The notes below the pieces were generated by a model that saw only the letters and a program-made list of their open reading frames with translations, was not told the DNA's origin and made no database searches. Of a stretch of DNA of 33,776 nt, positions 6,944 to 14,746 are shown piece after piece. Source of the DNA: Anaerolineae bacterium (lineage in GTDB: Bacteria; Chloroflexota; Anaerolineae; Anaerolineales; Villigracilaceae); assembly GCA_018645405.1 (NCBI GenBank), contig JABGOQ010000138.1, positions 1 to 33,776 on the forward strand, written 5' to 3'. The position numbers and the translations under genes were made by a program. Every line of letters starts with the position of its first letter. Position 1 is the stretch's first letter.

Positions 6944-7903
6944 ATGGATATTTTACTGACCGGCTCAGTCGCTTACGATTATCTGATGACTTTCCCTGGG
7001 AAATTTGAAGAACAAATTTTACCTGAACGCCTATCTTCAATCAGTCTTTCCTTCTTGGTTGATTCGATGACCCGCGAGCGTGGCGGTGTTGCGCCCAACA
7101 TCGCCTATACCTTAGCTTTACTTGGCGCAAAACCGCGTCTGATGGCAACCGTTGGACAAGATTTCAGTGATTACCGTGCTTGGCTAGATGCTCAAGGCAT
7201 TGATACTAAATATGCTAAAGTCATCCCCGATGTTTTCACTGCATCATTTTTTGCCACCACTGATCAAACCAATGCCCAAATTGCTAGTTTTTCACCAGGT
7301 GCAATGGGATATGCCGCAGAGCAAAATATCAAGGACGTAGAGCCAAAACCTGATTTGGTCATTATTTCTCCAAATGACCCCGTTGCGATGAAAAATTTTG
7401 CTGCCGAATGTCGGAAATTAGACATTCCCTATCTCTACGATCCCAGCCAACAACTATTACGTCTCGAAGGCGATGAGATTGCACGAGATATGAGTGGTGC
7501 GCATTTTCTCTTTGTCAACGACTATGAATTTGGCTTGATTTCTAAGAAGACGGATCTTGATCTGGAGGGTATGCTAGAAAAAGTAAAGATCATCGTTATC
7601 ACACGCGGAAAAGATGGTGCAGATATTTATGCTGATGGGAAAGAAACCCATATCCCTGTTGTGCCGCCAGAAGAGATCATTGACCCTACTGGCGTAGGCG
7701 ATGCCTTCCGCGGAGGCTTTCTTGCTGGATATTCACATGGTTACGATTGGGAACTCTGCGGAAAAATAGGCTCATTATCTGCTGCCTATGTGCTGGAGCA
7801 AAATGGCACCCAAAACCATAGCTATACACAAGAAGAATTCGTATCCCGTTTCAGAGAGCATTTTGACGATGCTGGCAAGTTAGACCAATTGCTAAACAAT
7901 TAG
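6944..7903 (+). CDS. adoK: Adenosine kinase, PfkB family (mycobacterial AdoK type)
   Basis: A 319-residue PfkB-family kinase. From memory it matches Mycobacterium AdoK closely: GSVAYDYLMTFPGKF (7-21), ISLSFLVD (33-40), GGVAPNIAY, IASFSPGAM, PNDPVAM, YDPSQQLLRL and VNDYE. The PfkB signature DPTGVGDAFRGGFL starts at 247, with the catalytic base D253. It should phosphorylate adenosine to AMP. The context agrees: the convergent neighbour is ahcY, whose reaction releases adenosine and is driven forward by its removal. It starts 2 bp after the mtnA stop with no clear SD, so translation is probably coupled. It ends upstream of an unusual inverted-repeat element and a strong terminator. Confidence 0.9.
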   Translation: MDILLTGSVAYDYLMTFPGKFEEQILPERLSSISLSFLVDSMTRERGGVAPNIAYTLALLGAKPRLMATVGQDFSDYRAWLDAQGIDTKYAKVIPDVFTASFFATTDQTNAQIASFSPGAMGYAAEQNIKDVEPKPDLVIISPNDPVAMKNFAAECRKLDIPYLYDPSQQLLRLEGDEIARDMSGAHFLFVNDYEFGLISKKTDLDLEGMLEKVKIIVITRGKDGADIYADGKETHIPVVPPEEIIDPTGVGDAFRGGFLAGYSHGYDWELCGKIGSLSAAYVLEQNGTQNHSYTQEEFVSRFREHFDDAGKLDQLLNN

Positions 7904-7931
7904 GGTTTGTAAAAAAATCGATTTTAAACTA

Positions 7932-8093
7932 AATCTGATAGCGGCAATTGAGTAGGATGACAGCACTATCGTCATCCGTATCGAAATCAGAGCGAATTTA
8001 CGAGAAAAGGCTTTCTTGATAACCCGCTTTGATTTCGATACGCTACAGCACGGAAATGCTGCGCCGTAGCTACTCAATCGCCGCTATTAGATT
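7932..8093. repeat. Nested inverted-repeat element (MITE-like or structured RNA)
   Basis: The outer arms 7932-7955 and 8070-8093 are 24 bp with two mismatches. Inside are three further hairpins: GATGAC/GTCATC (7956-7961/7971-7976), a 17-bp stem with one mismatch (7978-7994/8025-8041), and GCTAC/GTAGC (8042-8046/8066-8070, sharing a base with the outer arm) which encloses AGCA/TGCT. The drawing is a closing stem with three branches, a cloverleaf. It lies between convergent adoK and ahcY, before their terminator. No frame in it looks coding. Confidence 0.75.
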
Positions 8094-8098
8094 AAAGA

Positions 8099-8136
8099 AA
8101 AAAGTCAGGAAGACCAAAAGGTCTTCCTGACTTTTT
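8099..8136. terminator. Bidirectional intrinsic terminator
   Basis: A perfect hairpin: AAAGTCAGGAAGACC (8101-8115), loop AAAA, and its exact complement (8120-8134), extended by A/T pairs that give a T run in both directions. It should end adoK transcripts (plus) and ahcY transcripts (minus). Confidence 0.92.
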
Positions 8137-8158
8137 ATTTTTAAAAACTGGTGCTGAT

Positions 8159-9577
8159 TTAGTAACGGTAGTGATCGGGTTTATAAGGTCCTTCAACCGG
8201 AACACTAATATAATCAGCCTGTTTTTTAGAAAGTTGGGTAAGGTTTACTCCAATTTTCTCGAGATGCAAGCGGGCAACTTCTTCATCCAATTTCTTGGGG
8301 AGCGTGTAAACGCGATTTTCGTACTCTTCGTTATTTTGCCACAATTCCATCTGTGCTAAAACCTGATTGGTGAAACTGTTGGACATTACAAAGCTGGGGT
8401 GACCAGTAGCGCAACCAAGATTGACTAAGCGTCCTTTTGCAAGCAAGATGATTTTCTTGCCATCAGGGAAAGTGATGTGATCTACTTGCGGCTTGATATT
8501 ATCCCATTCGTATTGTTCCAGACCAGCAACATCAATTTCATTGTCAAAGTGACCGATATTGCAAACAATGGCTTCATCTTTCATCTTTGCCATGTGATCA
8601 TGGTTGATGACGTGGAAGTTACCAGTGGCGGTGACGAAAATATCGCCTTGGTCACATACTTCGTCCATCTTGACGACACGATAGCCTTCCATCGCAGCCT
8701 GCAAGGCACAAATGGGGTCGATTTCTGTTACCCAAACTGTAGCACCTAAACCGCGCAGGGATTGTGCGCTGCCTTTGCCTACGTCACCGAAACCCAAAAC
8801 GATTGCGATTTTACCGGCAATCATCACATCGGTGGCACGTTTGATGCCATCCACGAGGGATTCGCGACAGCCATAAAGATTGTCAAATTTTGATTTGGTG
8901 ACAGAGTCGTTCACGTTAAAAGCGGGGAAGGGGAGTTTGCCTTCTTCAAAGAGTTGGTAGAGACGGTGTACGCCAGTGGTTGTTTCTTCAGAAACACCCT
9001 GAATAGCTTCAAGACGTTCGCTATACCAGCCTGGTTTCTCAGCTAAACGTGTGCGGATAGCTGAGAAAAGAGCAACTTCTTCTTCACTGCTGGGATTATC
9101 AAGCACGGAAGAATCTTTTTCTGCATTGGAACCAAGGATAACGAGGAGTGTAGCATCGCCACCATCATCCAAAATAAGATTGGGTGTGCCACCATCTGCC
9201 CATTCCATGATGCGGTGGGTGTATTCCCAGTATTCGTCCAGGTTTTCGCCTTTATATGCGAAAACAGGAACATCTAAATCGGCAATTGCAGCAGCAGCGT
9301 GATCTTGCGTGGAGTAGATATTGCAGGAAGCCCAGCGTACATCAGCACCTAATTTGACAAGGGTCTTGATAAGTACAGCCGTTTGAATGGTCATATGCAA
9401 AGACCCAGCAATCCGTGCGCCTGCTAAAGGTTTAGATTCGCCATATTTTCTCTGCAAGGACATCAAGCCGGGCATTTCTTTTTCGGCAATAGCGATCTCT
9501 TTGTGCCCCCATTCTGCGAGTGAGATATCCGCTACATAATAATCAGCGATCGTTTCTTTTGATACTGTATCTAACAT
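8159..9577 (-). CDS. ahcY: Adenosylhomocysteinase
   Basis: A 472-residue NAD-dependent S-adenosylhomocysteine hydrolase, which reversibly splits SAH into adenosine and homocysteine. It has signature [15 protein letters not shown] (84-98), the NAD site [10 protein letters not shown] (262-271), NLYGCRES, the [10 protein letters not shown] segment and the usual terminal PYKPDHYRY. The length indicates the long form carrying the approximately 40-residue insert (around 150-190). AAGGAGA lies 6 nt before the ATG. It has its own promoter (9688-9716) and shares a terminator with adoK, which would clear its product adenosine. Confidence 0.98.
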   Translation of the reverse strand: MLDTVSKETIADYYVADISLAEWGHKEIAIAEKEMPGLMSLQRKYGESKPLAGARIAGSLHMTIQTAVLIKTLVKLGADVRWASCNIYSTQDHAAAAIADLDVPVFAYKGENLDEYWEYTHRIMEWADGGTPNLILDDGGDATLLVILGSNAEKDSSVLDNPSSEEEVALFSAIRTRLAEKPGWYSERLEAIQGVSEETTTGVHRLYQLFEEGKLPFPAFNVNDSVTKSKFDNLYGCRESLVDGIKRATDVMIAGKIAIVLGFGDVGKGSAQSLRGLGATVWVTEIDPICALQAAMEGYRVVKMDEVCDQGDIFVTATGNFHVINHDHMAKMKDEAIVCNIGHFDNEIDVAGLEQYEWDNIKPQVDHITFPDGKKIILLAKGRLVNLGCATGHPSFVMSNSFTNQVLAQMELWQNNEEYENRVYTLPKKLDEEVARLHLEKIGVNLTQLSKKQADYISVPVEGPYKPDHYRY

Positions 9578-9687
9578 TTTTTCTCCTTAAAAACACGATT
9601 CCTGTATGGGGAAGCGTGTGAATGAAAGTTGGATATATTTGCATTTCGTTGAGCATTAATATCTGCTTTCTTCAAAACGCGCATGGA

Positions 9688-9716
9688 ATTCTACTTGTGC
9701 CTCCTAAGATTGTCAA
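9688..9716 (-). promoter_or_regulatory. Promoter of ahcY
   Basis: TTGACA (9716-9711), a 17-bp spacer, TAGAAT (9693-9688) on the minus strand; nearly consensus. The -35 box overlaps the stop codon of the upstream methyltransferase. The predicted leader is about 100 nt and contains a hairpin, CACG-c-TTCC...GGAA-t-CGTG, just before the SD. I do not recognise the SAH riboswitch consensus there. Confidence 0.7.
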
Positions 9717-10438
9717 ATGCTCGCTACGATTGTAATAAAACCATTTTCTGTTGTTGAAGCTATTTTGCTAAATCCGCATTGCGATAAGTGCTCGCTTATC
9801 CATGCTTCAGGTAATCGAAGTTTCCGATAGAAGCTCTTGGATAGCTTCCATTCTTCATCGAGTTTTCTATAGACAATATCATAAACCTTCACCGTTTCAG
9901 GTTCATATTCCAAAAAGCATGTAAAGATGGTATCTTCATCGCTTCTAACCGGTAATATTCTGTCGGCATCTCTTAGCTCGTAAGTTAAATCGCGAAATGT
10001 TATAATAAATTTACCGCCCGATTCGAGTGCTGTAAAAACTTTAGAAAAAAGAGAAATCACCTTTTCTTTTGATTCCAAATGGAGAATTGTATCTGTCATA
10101 CAAACGAATAACTCAACACCGCTATTTAATTCTTTGTCAAAATCAATTAAATCTCCCTGAATGGTCTTGATTTCAAGATCACCAGAGTTCTTTTTTAGTT
10201 CACGCAATAACTTGGCATCAAAATCAATCGCAGTAACGGTATATCCGGCTTTAGCTAAAGGAATTGACTGAAATCCACACCCTGCGCCAAGATCAATGGC
10301 GATACCTGAGCCTTGAGGGCTTAGGTTGTATTTCTTGAAAAACTCAATATTGCGTTGAATATTAATCTCAAATCCGCCATACACCCATGAGTAGACATCT
10401 GAAAGAACTTCCTCGTAGTGTTGCTTAACCCTTGACAT
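9713..10438 (-). CDS. Class I SAM-dependent methyltransferase
   Basis: A 241-residue methyltransferase of unknown substrate. Motif I is AIDLGAGCGFQSIPLAKAG near 47-65, strand 2 TAIDFD, and GDLIDF, followed by VCMTDTILHLESKEK and a GGKFIITFRDL strand. This is the Methyltransf_11/25-type small-molecule or protein methyltransferase fold. GAGG lies 6 nt before the ATG. It is transcribed toward ahcY, and its stop codon overlaps the ahcY -35 box. A functional tie (methyltransferase plus SAH removal) is possible but not shown. Confidence 0.85.
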   Translation of the reverse strand: MSRVKQHYEEVLSDVYSWVYGGFEINIQRNIEFFKKYNLSPQGSGIAIDLGAGCGFQSIPLAKAGYTVTAIDFDAKLLRELKKNSGDLEIKTIQGDLIDFDKELNSGVELFVCMTDTILHLESKEKVISLFSKVFTALESGGKFIITFRDLTYELRDADRILPVRSDEDTIFTCFLEYEPETVKVYDIVYRKLDEEWKLSKSFYRKLRLPEAWISEHLSQCGFSKIASTTENGFITIVASI

Positions 10439-10509
10439 ATTTGACCTCGCTTAGTTCAAAAAAAATACTGATAGAATATTACAGGCAATGATTATACTAT
10501 GGCAATTAT

Positions 10510-10941
10510 ATGAAAATTTCCCCCGTAACCGAACTCACCGATGAAGTTTATGAAGCTTTTCAAGGACTCATTCCCCAACTCTCCTCTGTTGCACCACCCA
10601 CATGGGATGAATTATCAGATTTGATTTTGGCGGATTCGACTACTCTCCTCGTCGCCCGTCAAGATAACGGAAGCAAGCCAATCATCGGTGCGTTGACGTT
10701 GATTTGCTTCCGTGTCCCGACCGGTCTGCGTGCCATCGTCGAAGATATCATTGTGGACGAATCCGCGCGTGGACAGGGTGTCGGTGAAGCGTTGATTCGC
10801 GAATCCCTCCGCTTGGCAGAAGCATATGGAGCAGTTGGCCTTATGCTTACTTCTCATCCGCGCCGCGTGGCGGCAAATAAGTTATATCAAAAGATGAAGT
10901 TCAATCACTGGAAGACAAATGTCTATTTTTACGAATTCTAA
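10510..10941 (+). CDS. GNAT family N-acetyltransferase
   Basis: A 143-residue GNAT acetyltransferase. The acetyl-CoA pyrophosphate-binding motif is RGQGVGEAL (about residues 90-98), preceded by VEDIIVDESA and followed by the SHPRRVAANKLYQKMKF segment typical of motif B. The substrate is unknown. TATACT at 10493-10498 could be its -10 box, giving a start near 10505, and no SD precedes the ATG, so the message may be almost leaderless; the -35 is poor. It converges on the acyltransferase gene and overlaps its 3' end by 4 bp. Confidence 0.9.
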   Translation: MKISPVTELTDEVYEAFQGLIPQLSSVAPPTWDELSDLILADSTTLLVARQDNGSKPIIGALTLICFRVPTGLRAIVEDIIVDESARGQGVGEALIRESLRLAEAYGAVGLMLTSHPRRVAANKLYQKMKFNHWKTNVYFYEF

Positions 10942-11618
10942 GAAAAGCGAAGATATTTTTCAGTCGCATTTTCAAGATCAGCATAATAGCCACGATATTC
11001 TTCTGGTAGCAATTTTGCTAACTGATACATCATCTCATCAACCATCTTCTGCCTTACTTCGCTGGTAACGCGTTCCCCTTGTGCATCCAAATAAAACGAT
11101 TCCCCCACTCGGATGTAGAAATCTGTACGGCGTAAACGTTTGATATTTTCGGGGAAATTTTCTGCGCCCCAATGAGCGATAGGTTGCAAGGGAGCCTTGC
11201 TGCGCAGGGCAATTGGCACGATGCCAGGATGAGCTCGGAGCAGTTTGCCGCCACCACTGCGCGTGCCTTCAGGGGAAATCCCGAAAATATAGCCATCATT
11301 TACCATTTTGATCGACTGGCGCATGGCGTCCAGATCAGCTTCGCCTCGCCGCACAGGGATCAGTTTCCAGACATTAAATAACCAGTGAGTGAGTGGTTTA
11401 TCCCAGGCCTCTGATTTTGCCAATGCTGTAACGGGGCGCGGTTGCATGTGGGCAAAGATGAGCGGCACTTCCATTGAGCCGATATGATTGGCGTAAGCAA
11501 TGAGTGGCCCGCTTTGGGGGATTTTTTCCAAGTCCAATTTGTCAATACGGCAAAGAATACTGGTGCCAAATTTGATCAAACTGCTGATGATGCGATATGA
11601 CAAACTTGGGTAAATCAT
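10938..11618 (-). CDS. 1-acyl-sn-glycerol-3-phosphate acyltransferase (PlsC-like)
   Basis: A 226-residue LPLAT/PlsC-family acyltransferase that would transfer acyl chains to lysophosphatidate or a related lipid at the membrane. Block I is NHIGSME (44-50), i.e. HX4E rather than the canonical HX4D. Block III is PEGTRS (116-121), and IPIAL-type sequence follows. The conserved His is present; the acidic partner is Glu instead of Asp. The ATG overlaps the stop of the lipid kinase gene (ATGA), so the two are translationally coupled and likely act on related lipids. Confidence 0.88.
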   Translation of the reverse strand: MIYPSLSYRIISSLIKFGTSILCRIDKLDLEKIPQSGPLIAYANHIGSMEVPLIFAHMQPRPVTALAKSEAWDKPLTHWLFNVWKLIPVRRGEADLDAMRQSIKMVNDGYIFGISPEGTRSGGGKLLRAHPGIVPIALRSKAPLQPIAHWGAENFPENIKRLRRTDFYIRVGESFYLDAQGERVTSEVRQKMVDEMMYQLAKLLPEEYRGYYADLENATEKYLRFS

Positions 11619-12538
11619 TTCACGCCACCGATAATTTCCAATGCTTGGGGGATGATTTCTATCATCACTTCTTTGCTGGCTGTGCTAATAATTTCTCCGT
11701 CAGTGTGGATGGGCATTAGGCCATGCAGGGCATTAACCGTGATCTTTTGGGCACGTTTCATCTGGATTTCTGGCTGATGAATTTGTGAGCCTTGTAGGAA
11801 ACGTGGTAATAAGCTCAACATACGCGGGCGACTAACTTCCTTGGCGATGCATAGATCGAAAAGACCATCATCAGGCAGTGCCTCTGGCGCAGTCAAAAAA
11901 CCGCCACCCACACGCCGCCCATTCATCACAGAGATAAGTAAGATCGGCATTTCGATTCTTTCTTTTTCAAAAATGATTTCTAAAATGGGGGCCTTGTAAT
12001 ATAGAAAAATATTCTGCAAAGCAGCGATAAGATAAGCTAAAAATCCGTGGGGCCAGTTGATCTTTTCTGCAAGGACGCCGCCCGCCGCATCAAAACCAAT
12101 CCCAACGCCGTTGGCAAAATAGCGTCCTTCAGGAATATCATCTGTAATGATCTGACCGATGTCGATTTTTCGCCGCTTATCATTTGCAATCGCTTTGCAG
12201 GCAGCGTCAATCTCCAGTTGGTGCCCCAAACCAAATATCAAATCGTTGCCTGTGCCAACGCCAATTAGCCCCAACGCCGGTTCTGCTGCACCCTTTTTGC
12301 GGGCGTGCATCAACCCGTTGACCACCTCGTTGATCGTGCCATCTCCGCCCACTGCGATGACCGCATCATAGCCATCTCTGGCGGCTTGGGTCGCCAATTT
12401 TGTCGCGTGATACGGTTTCTTGGTCAGAACCAAGTCAAAATCAAGGGCGTAACGGCGCAGCATCCCCTCAACAACAGGGATTTGTTGCGCACTTTTTCCG
12501 CGTCTGCTGGTGGGATTGGCGATAACGAAATATTTCAA
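11615..12538 (-). CDS. Diacylglycerol/lipid kinase family protein
   Basis: A 307-residue DAGK catalytic-domain protein (YegS/DgkB type) that would phosphorylate diacylglycerol or a related lipid. The N-terminus has NPTSRRGKS; the nucleotide-binding motif is GGDGTINEV (64-72), followed by GVGTGNDL (93-100) and the C-terminal segment DGEII. The start codon is TTG, chosen because the protein then begins at the conserved first strand (KYFVIANPT) and AGGAG lies about 9 nt upstream. It overlaps plsC by 4 bp; phosphatidate from this enzyme and from the PlsC-like protein would enter the same phospholipid pool. Confidence 0.92.
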   Translation of the reverse strand: MKYFVIANPTSRRGKSAQQIPVVEGMLRRYALDFDLVLTKKPYHATKLATQAARDGYDAVIAVGGDGTINEVVNGLMHARKKGAAEPALGLIGVGTGNDLIFGLGHQLEIDAACKAIANDKRRKIDIGQIITDDIPEGRYFANGVGIGFDAAGGVLAEKINWPHGFLAYLIAALQNIFLYYKAPILEIIFEKERIEMPILLISVMNGRRVGGGFLTAPEALPDDGLFDLCIAKEVSRPRMLSLLPRFLQGSQIHQPEIQMKRAQKITVNALHGLMPIHTDGEIISTASKEVMIEIIPQALEIIGGVK

Positions 12539-12614
12539 AAGGGGGATCTCCTAAAAAAAAATGGGAAAAGTCTATCACAGAAAAATGGGATGTTGAACCG
12601 CAGCGCACGTGGAC

Positions 12615-13949
12615 TTACCGCTTAATCAACTTCTGATAGTCCTCGGGCGTGTCGACATCTAATAGCAAAGACGAATCTAGCCAGAGAATATAATTTGGCG
12701 AAAACTTGGAGAAGATGCCGCGCCCGCCGATATCCCCTTTGAGTTCGAGCAATGCAGGGAAGGTGATGCGGTCAAATAAAACCGGATTTGCCCGTCGATC
12801 TTCCACCATCGGCGCGATGACGGGTTTCAGCGTGCGTCTATGTTCTTCTACAAGCGCGCGCATCACCGTTGACGTGACTTGGGGCTGGTCGGCGAGTAAA
12901 AAAATCGCAGAGCCTGCCTTTGCAGGAAGCCCATTTACCCCCGCACGAATGGATGAGCTTTGACCTTCTCCCCAATCAGGATTGTGCATAATTTTTACAG
13001 GCAAATCTTCGAGGGCAAGAGCGATTTCTTTACGCTCTGCGCCGGTTACGACGATTACAGGCGACAACTCTGCTTCCAAAGCTCTTTCTGCTACAACGCG
13101 GAAAAAGGGCTTTCCATGATAATCAAGAAGTTGTTTGCTTTCCCCAAAACGTGTGGATGATCCAGCCGCAAGGATGATGGCAGCGGGGCGTTCGAGAGTT
13201 TGGATGCTTGAAGGTTTGAAAGTTGATTGTTGCAGGTTTGCGGTAATTGCGGCATCAAATTTGGGGAGAAGATCTTTTGCTAATTTTCCTGCGATGCCTT
13301 GTAATTCTGATGTGTCTGCTTGATTTAGGAGTGCAATTCTTCTTGCTTTTTCAGGGATATTTTTTAGCCCACCTTCTTCGTGCATTAAGAGATTCGCCAA
13401 ATTATCAGGCGCGATCTTCTTTCCCTTTTCCATCTTTCCAAGTTTGGCAAAGATTTCTGCATTGTAGACATTCTCGTCACTTAGCAACTTTCCAATCCCG
13501 GATAAGCCCGCTACAACGATGACAGTACCCACAAAATTGGGGATGACTGGCTCATGCTCTTTAGGGGCTTTGAGTGGCTTTTTACGTGCGCCATCTGCTT
13601 CGATAAGGAGAGGTAGGGAATGATAATTGCAGAATTGTTCCAGCCAAGCCAAACTTTCATTAGCGAGAGAGGTGAGACGATTTCCTTTTTCTTCCCCTGT
13701 GACCAAAATCACGCCTGAGAAGGCGATTTCTTCGAGTTGATTAATATCTTCTGGCTTGCGTATGATGATATGCTGGTCAGCCTCGCCAACTTGCCATGCA
13801 CCAAGATGGGTTGTTGTGGTCACGATGCAAGGAGAAAGTTCTTTGGCAAGTTGAAAGAGGGCGGTCGTTTTTCCGCCTGCACCGACAAATGCGACTCGTG
13901 GGGGTGGAATATGGTCAAGGCGCAGGGCTTTGGCGAGATTTAATCCCAC
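12615..13949 (-). CDS. YqeC-MocA fusion: Mo-hydroxylase accessory ATPase plus molybdopterin cytidylyltransferase
   Basis: A 444-residue two-domain protein. Residues 1-235 match the YqeC family (putative selenium-dependent hydroxylase accessory protein): GAGGKTT (23-29), TTTTHLG and EADGARKKPLKAP (117-129). Residues 255-444 are a MocA/MobA-like nucleotidyltransferase: LAAGSSTRFGESKQLL (260-275), NPDWGEGQSSSIRAGV, LADQPQ, and GDIGGRG near the end. MocA makes molybdopterin cytosine dinucleotide for xanthine-dehydrogenase-family enzymes. The two halves are joined by a linker (238-254) whose DNA is a word-like short-repeat tract. It starts with GTG, overlapping the end of yqeB by 10 bp. The two activities are usually encoded separately. 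Confidence 0.9.
   Translation of the reverse strand: MGLNLAKALRLDHIPPPRVAFVGAGGKTTALFQLAKELSPCIVTTTTHLGAWQVGEADQHIIIRKPEDINQLEEIAFSGVILVTGEEKGNRLTSLANESLAWLEQFCNYHSLPLLIEADGARKKPLKAPKEHEPVIPNFVGTVIVVAGLSGIGKLLSDENVYNAEIFAKLGKMEKGKKIAPDNLANLLMHEEGGLKNIPEKARRIALLNQADTSELQGIAGKLAKDLLPKFDAAITANLQQSTFKPSSIQTLERPAAIILAAGSSTRFGESKQLLDYHGKPFFRVVAERALEAELSPVIVVTGAERKEIALALEDLPVKIMHNPDWGEGQSSSIRAGVNGLPAKAGSAIFLLADQPQVTSTVMRALVEEHRRTLKPVIAPMVEDRRANPVLFDRITFPALLELKGDIGGRGIFSKFSPNYILWLDSSLLLDVDTPEDYQKLIKR
13191..13240. repeat. Word-like short-repeat tract inside the YqeC-MocA linker
   Basis: Read on the minus strand it consists of AAC/CTT/CAA words (for example CAACTTTCAAACCTTCAAG), the same style as the intergenic tract at 23418-23445. 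It encodes the non-conserved interdomain linker. Confidence 0.55.
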
Positions 13950-14746
13950 AAACCCTCTCTAATATCTGGCTTGCTCAAAATCGCTTCCAGCACACTCCCT
14001 CCCAACGTGAGGGATTTGTCTGAAATCATTGTGCAGTAGCGAGGATCATCGCGCGGGTCGAGGTCGCCGATTTTGAGTCCTTTTTTGACGATCAATCCAG
14101 GGCGGATGAGCCCGCGGAGTGTGCCGTCGAAGGGGGCGATGAGTGGGATTTTGTTCACCTTGGCGATGGTATCGCCTTTGTCGAAATGGTCGCCAATCTC
14201 ACCGTGGGCGATTAGTTCGCCATCAGCGGGGGCGCGGAGGACACGTTCGGCGCGAATTCCCAACACTGATTCGGGGAGGCCTGTATCTGCCATAGCAGAA
14301 CCCTGCCAGTAGACGCGCCCAAGGGTATGACCACGATTGGTTTCGATGGCGGCGTGGCAGTTTTTGGGGGCAGAAAACCCGGGGCCTAATCCGATGCTTA
14401 ATTGTATGGGAGCAAATTGCTCTGGCGCGCGCTTCCGCAGGGTTGCATCCACGAGAACGGGAATTGAAAGTTGGGAATTGAGAATGGTGAGCTCTGGGTC
14501 AACAAGAACTGGAATCTCGCCATTCGATAAAGTTGAGAGAATTTCATCAGGCTGAACGAGTCGCCCCGTCAATCCTTCTATTGTGATCTCGCCATCGTAT
14601 ACAGCTTCGCAGAAAGAGACTTTTCGGCGCACGGAAAGGGGCTGGGCCATTTCGGTGATGAGAACTTTGAGACCTGCTTTGTGTAGGCGGTAGGCGATGC
14701 CTGTGGCGAGGTCGCCACCGCCTTGGATGAGGATGAGATTAGGCAT
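13940..14746 (-). CDS. yqeB: Selenium-dependent Mo hydroxylase maturation protein YqeB (EF2563 family)
   Basis: A 269-residue protein of the EF2563/YqeB family, found with selenium-dependent molybdenum hydroxylases; its biochemical role is unproven. Features are a dinucleotide-binding-like start LIQGGGDLATG (6-16), CEAVYDGE (46-53), LVDATLRK, GLGPGFSAPKNCHAAIETNRGH, and a C-terminal lipoyl-like beta region (LRAPADGELIAHGEIGDHFDKGD). ATG 14746 was chosen because the family starts there; the longer open frame upstream is only the DUF1361 gene read in another frame. The hexapeptide IPVLVD occurs twice (78-83, 95-100) around a short-repeat-derived segment. The start overlaps the DUF1361 stop by 8 bp. 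Confidence 0.88.
   Translation of the reverse strand: MPNLILIQGGGDLATGIAYRLHKAGLKVLITEMAQPLSVRRKVSFCEAVYDGEITIEGLTGRLVQPDEILSTLSNGEIPVLVDPELTILNSQLSIPVLVDATLRKRAPEQFAPIQLSIGLGPGFSAPKNCHAAIETNRGHTLGRVYWQGSAMADTGLPESVLGIRAERVLRAPADGELIAHGEIGDHFDKGDTIAKVNKIPLIAPFDGTLRGLIRPGLIVKKGLKIGDLDPRDDPRYCTMISDKSLTLGGSVLEAILSKPDIREGLWD
14459..14489. repeat. Word-like short-repeat tract inside yqeB
   Basis: Read on the minus strand: CAATTCCCAACTTTCAATTC, a repeat-of-words sequence encoding LNSQLS between two copies of IPVLVD. It resembles intergenic tracts elsewhere in the window. Confidence 0.55.

Noticed and set aside
9578..9690. SAH riboswitch upstream of ahcY
   Set aside because: The leader does not show the conserved core of that aptamer by eye; only a simple hairpin is visible.
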